Shown piece after piece: positions 61,088 through 64,000 of a stretch of DNA of 64,000 nucleotides (positions are counted from its first letter, which is position 1; each line of letters opens with the position of its first letter). The translations under genes and the position numbers were made by a program. Source of the DNA: CAVYPR01 sp963770505 (GTDB lineage Bacteria > Actinomycetota > Acidimicrobiia > Acidimicrobiales > RAAP-2); NCBI GenBank assembly GCA_963770505.1, contig CAVYPR010000002.1, positions 62,001-126,000 of the forward strand. The letters are read 5' to 3'. The notes under the pieces are model-generated. The model ran no database searches, had not been told where the DNA came from, and worked only from the letters and a program-made list of their open reading frames with translations.

Positions 61088-62101
61088 TCAGTACCGGCCG
61101 GCCACCGTGGCGGCCAGCGCGGCTGCGGGCCCGAGCGAGGCGGCCAGGAAGCGGGCCCGCTCCAGGTAGAGGTGGACCGGCACCTCCCAGGTGAACCCCA
61201 TGCCCCCGAACACCTGGACGCACGAGCGGGCGTTGGCCACGGCCGCCTCGGCGGCGAGGAGGGCACCGCCGGCGGCCGCCCGCTCGGCGTCGCCCACGCC
61301 CGGCTGGTCGACGGTGACGGCGGCCGCCTGGACCGCGGCCCGGGCGGTCTCCGAGCGCACCAGCATGTCGGCGCAGAGGTGCTTGACCGCCTGGAACGAC
61401 CCGACCGGCCGGCCGAACTGGTGACGGTGCAGGGCGTGGTCGACGGCCATGTGGCAGGCGGCCGCGGCGACGCCCACGCACAGGGCGCCGGTCAGGACCC
61501 GCGCCCAGAGGTCCCACTCGGCCACGGTCGCCGGGTCGTCGAGGACGACGCCGGCCCCCGGCGGCCCGGTCAGCACCGAAAGCGGGGTGAGGGGGTCGAG
61601 GGAGCGCTCCACCGCCCGCGCCCGGGCCACCAGGTCCGCCACCTCCCCGTGGCCGAGGGCCGCCAGCCGGCCGCCCGGGCCCCGCACCACCAGGGCGCCG
61701 AGGGAGTCGAGGTGCTCGACCAGCCAGGGCTGGCCCTCGGCCGGGGCCAGGACCGCGCCCACCACCAGCGAGCCGTCGGCCGCCCCGGCGAAGGGCCCCA
61801 CCCCGTCGGCCGCCAACCGGGCGGCCAGGTGCGAGGGGACGAGCGGGCCGGGGACCAGGCCCCGGCCGAGCTCCTCGAAGACCACCGCGGCGTCGGCCAG
61901 GCCCAGCCCGGCCCCGCCCGCGGCCTCGGGGAGGGTGAGGGAGAAGACCCCGGCCTCGGCCAGCGACGCCCAGTCGTCGGGGTCGACCACCTGGCGGCCC
62001 CCCTCGGCCCGGCGCACCCGGTCGAGCGGGAACCGGCCGGCCACGATGACCCGGACCAGCTCGGCCAGGGCGACCTGGTCGGCGGAGAGCTCGAAGTCCA
62101 C
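61088..62101 (-). CDS. Acyl-CoA dehydrogenase, short subunit
   Basis: 337 residues, shorter than the usual 380. N-terminal helical domain MDFELSADQVALAELVRVIV, LPEAAGGAGLGLADAAVVFE; C-terminal bundle with HQFGRPVGSFQAVKHLCADM and SCVQVFGGMGFTWEVPVHLY. The middle beta domain is abbreviated. Such small partners form alpha2beta2 enzymes with a second subunit, as in actinobacterial steroid side-chain oxidation; the neighbour at 62106 is the obvious partner (4 bases apart). Confidence 0.9.
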   Translation of the reverse strand: MDFELSADQVALAELVRVIVAGRFPLDRVRRAEGGRQVVDPDDWASLAEAGVFSLTLPEAAGGAGLGLADAAVVFEELGRGLVPGPLVPSHLAARLAADGVGPFAGAADGSLVVGAVLAPAEGQPWLVEHLDSLGALVVRGPGGRLAALGHGEVADLVARARAVERSLDPLTPLSVLTGPPGAGVVLDDPATVAEWDLWARVLTGALCVGVAAAACHMAVDHALHRHQFGRPVGSFQAVKHLCADMLVRSETARAAVQAAAVTVDQPGVGDAERAAAGGALLAAEAAVANARSCVQVFGGMGFTWEVPVHLYLERARFLAASLGPAAALAATVAGRY

Positions 62102-62105
62102 CCGC

Positions 62106-63293
62106 CTACCCCTTGGGGAGGCCGAGGATCCGCTCGGCCACGATGTTGCGCTGGATCTGCGAGGTGCCCGCGGCGATGGTCCGCGAGAAGCTGTTCACCC
62201 AGGTGTCGACCAGCTCGGCGTTGCCCGGCCCCCCGGCGCCGGCCGACCAGGACCCCCCGTCGAGCTCGTCCCAGGCGAGGGAGGCCGACCCGGCCAGGTC
62301 GGTGCCGAGGTCGGCCAGCCGCTGGCGCAGCTCGGAGAAGGCCAGCTTGAAGACGCTCCCGCCGATGCCCGGGACACCGTCGCGGGCGGCCCGCGAGACG
62401 TTGCGCCGGGTGAGCGCCCAGAGGGCGTCGAGCTCCGCCCCCAGGTGGCCGATGCGGGCCGTCACCGAGGCGTCGCCGGCGGTGCGGGCCACGTCGCGCA
62501 GCGACCGCAACAGCTCCATCGACTGGAGGAGCTCGCCGACGAAGGCGGTCCCGCGCTCGAAGCCCAGGGTGACCATGGCCACCCGCCACCCGTCGTCCTC
62601 GTCCCCGAGGCGGTTGGCGACCGGCACCGCCACGTCGTCGAAGAACAGCTCGGCGAACTCGGTGGTCCCGGCGATGGTGCGCATGGGGCGGACGTCGATG
62701 CCCGGGGTGTCCATGGACAGCGCCAGCCAGGTGATGCCCCGGTGGCGCGACTCCTCGGGCCCGGTGCGCACCAGCAGCTCGCAGAAGTCGGCCACCTCGG
62801 CGTGGCTGGTCCAGGTCTTCGAGCCGTTCACCACGTAGTGGTCGCCGTCGCGCACCGCCTTGGTGCGCAGGGACGCCAGGTCGCTCCCGGCGTCGGGCTC
62901 GCTGAACCCCTGGCACCAGATCTCCTCGCCCCGCAGGATCCCCGGCAGGTAGCGGGCCCGCTGGCCGGGCGTGCCCTCGACGGCGATCGTCGGCCCGGCG
63001 TGGAGCAGCCCGACGAAGTTCACCCCGACGTAGGGGGCGTGGGCCCGGGCCAGCTCCTCGGCGTAGACGAGCTGCTCCACCGGGCTGGCCCCCCGGCCCC
63101 CTCCCTCGTCCGGCCAGCCGATGCCGGCCCAGCCGGCCTCGAAGAGGAGCCCCTGCCAGTGGGTGTCGTAGCGCCGGCGCGCCGGCCAGTCGTCGGCCGG
63201 GGGCTTGGCCGGGAGGGTCGGGACGGTCTCCTCCAGCCACCGCCGCAGCTCGTGGCGGAACCGCTCCTCGTCCGCCGTGTAGCGGAGGTCCAC
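62106..63293 (-). CDS. Acyl-CoA dehydrogenase, large subunit
   Basis: 395 residues, full length: IWCQGFSEPDAGSDLASLRT (FAD/substrate strand), VNGSKTWTSHAEVADFCELL, and the C-terminal SRTIAAGTSQIQRNIVAERI. The usual catalytic glutamate in this last motif (YEGT in medium-chain enzymes) is alanine here; in heteromeric enzymes another position can supply the base. It introduces the first double bond into a CoA thioester. Operon with the short subunit, LLM oxidoreductase and amidohydrolase. Confidence 0.93.
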   Translation of the reverse strand: MDLRYTADEERFRHELRRWLEETVPTLPAKPPADDWPARRRYDTHWQGLLFEAGWAGIGWPDEGGGRGASPVEQLVYAEELARAHAPYVGVNFVGLLHAGPTIAVEGTPGQRARYLPGILRGEEIWCQGFSEPDAGSDLASLRTKAVRDGDHYVVNGSKTWTSHAEVADFCELLVRTGPEESRHRGITWLALSMDTPGIDVRPMRTIAGTTEFAELFFDDVAVPVANRLGDEDDGWRVAMVTLGFERGTAFVGELLQSMELLRSLRDVARTAGDASVTARIGHLGAELDALWALTRRNVSRAARDGVPGIGGSVFKLAFSELRQRLADLGTDLAGSASLAWDELDGGSWSAGAGGPGNAELVDTWVNSFSRTIAAGTSQIQRNIVAERILGLPKG

Positions 63294-63329
63294 CGCGTCA
63301 GGGCCCGCGCCGCGAGGGGTGGCCGGCCC

Positions 63330-64000
63330 TCAGGCGACCAGGTCGAGACCGTAGAGGCCGATGGCGTTGCCGCGGACGATCTTGCGCCGCTGGTCGTCGG
63401 TGAGGTCCGCCATCTGCTCCTCGGCGATCTCCTTGGTCCGGGGCCAGGTGGAGTCCGAGTGCGGGTAGTCCGACTCGTAGGTGATGTTGTCCTCCCCGAT
63501 CTCGTCCACCGACCGCAGGCCGTGGGCGTCGTCGAAGAAGCAGCCGTAGATGTGGTCCTTGAAGTAGGTCGACGGCGGGTTCGGCACCTTGTCGGCGACG
63601 CCGCCCCACGCCCGGTTGTCCTCCCAGACGCGGTCGGCGCGCTCGAGGATGTAGGGGATCCAGCCGATCTGCCCCTCCGAGTAGGCGATCTTGAGGTCGG
63701 CGAAGCGCACCAGCACCCCGGAGAACAAGAAGTCGACCATGGAGAAGGTGGCGTTGGTGTGGGTGAGGGTGGAGCCGACCGCCGGCGGGGCGTCCTTGGA
63801 GGTCGACGGCATCTTCGACGACGACCCGATGTGCATGTTGACGACCGTGCCGGTCTCGGCGCAGGCGGCGAAGAACGGGTCCCAGTAGCCGTCGGGGTCG
63901 TGCACGCTGGGCAGCCCCAGGAACGGCGGGATCTCGCTGAAGCAGACCGCCCGCACCCCGCGCGCCGCGTTGCGCCGCACCTCGTCGGCCGCCAGCCCGG
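63330..64000 (-). CDS. Amidohydrolase-family protein (TIM barrel), partial at window edge
   Basis: The C-terminal 223 or so residues are visible; the start lies beyond the right edge. Metal-site patterns of ACMSD-like amidohydrolases are present: CAETGTVVNMHIGSSS (His), IGWIPYILERADRVWEDNRA, and DNITYESDYPHSDSTWP (Asp), ending NAIGLYGLDLV. These enzymes hydrolyse or decarboxylate, in aromatic and steroid degradation among other pathways. It lies 36 bases upstream of the acyl-CoA dehydrogenase pair, in the same leftward direction. Confidence 0.88.
   Translation of the reverse strand, partial: GLAADEVRRNAARGVRAVCFSEIPPFLGLPSVHDPDGYWDPFFAACAETGTVVNMHIGSSSKMPSTSKDAPPAVGSTLTHTNATFSMVDFLFSGVLVRFADLKIAYSEGQIGWIPYILERADRVWEDNRAWGGVADKVPNPPSTYFKDHIYGCFFDDAHGLRSVDEIGEDNITYESDYPHSDSTWPRTKEIAEEQMADLTDDQRRKIVRGNAIGLYGLDLVA

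Noticed and set aside
1..64000. CRISPR array, rRNA or tRNA genes, phage genes, toxin-antitoxin pairs
   Set aside because: No repeat-spacer pattern, no conserved RNA segments and no matching proteins were seen on either strand by reading; a dedicated tRNA or CRISPR scan could not be run.

Overview
The window is one continuous, very GC-rich stretch with strong third-position GC bias. Gene content points to an actinobacterium, most likely of the class Acidimicrobiia or a close relative (inference). The signs are an actinobacterial bc1-aa3 supercomplex (di-haem QcrC, QcrA with three membrane helices, CtaF), a KstR-like TetR regulator, an LLM-class F420-type oxidoreductase, an NDMA-type alcohol dehydrogenase, a hemE-hemH-hemY order fitting the coproporphyrin branch of haem synthesis, and many leaderless genes. 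I saw no rRNA, tRNA, CRISPR array, transposase or phage gene.

Layout. 1-3.7 kb: end of a nuo operon (nuoL end, nuoM, nuoN). 3.75-12.15 kb: a general-stress module. It holds a lone STAS protein, a MEDS/HATPase sensor-kinase, small membrane proteins, an rsbV-rsbW-sigB operon and a divergent PAS-GAF-GAF-SpoIIE phosphatase, followed by a half-length hemerythrin-like protein. Six SigB/SigF-type promoter candidates lie in this stretch. 12.2-18.8 kb: a large phosphoesterase-like/MprF-like fusion, HAD phosphatase, epoxide-hydrolase-like protein, GT-C glycosyltransferase and beta-carbonic anhydrase. 18.8-26.5 kb: lnt, hemY, hemH, hemE and, divergently, a HelD/HelR-type helicase; 21.4-25.1 kb is full of apparent indels. 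26.6-39.6 kb: the respiratory supercomplex in two halves (ctaE-qcrC-qcrA-qcrB rightward, ctaC-ctaD-ctaF leftward), separated by a 5.5 kb accessory block with a large secreted VWD/TIG protein of different codon use. 39.7-53.1 kb: mixed metabolism (MBL hydrolase, TatA, CopD-like protein, enoyl-CoA hydratase, GH1 and GH31 glycosidases, a DoxX-Rieske fusion, an ABC exporter, alcohol dehydrogenase). 53.2-64 kb: two divergent TetR regulators, a two-component system and a leftward catabolic run (cyclase, aldehyde dehydrogenase, LLM oxidoreductase, two acyl-CoA dehydrogenases, amidohydrolase) that looks like lipid, steroid or terpenoid breakdown.

How the parts fit. NADH dehydrogenase, bc1 and aa3 oxidase form the aerobic chain, and the haem genes supply its cofactors. 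The Rsb/SpoIIE set probably releases SigB, which in turn probably transcribes its neighbours. The KstR-like repressor carries its own operator inside its promoter.

Caution on sequence quality. At least a dozen genes are interrupted by single-base indels and one by an in-frame amber codon, several of them in genes an aerobe should need (hemE, hemY, hemH, qcrC, ctaD). Three lie in C or G homopolymers of 6-7. Most are therefore more likely base-calling errors than real pseudogenes, but the sequence alone cannot prove it.
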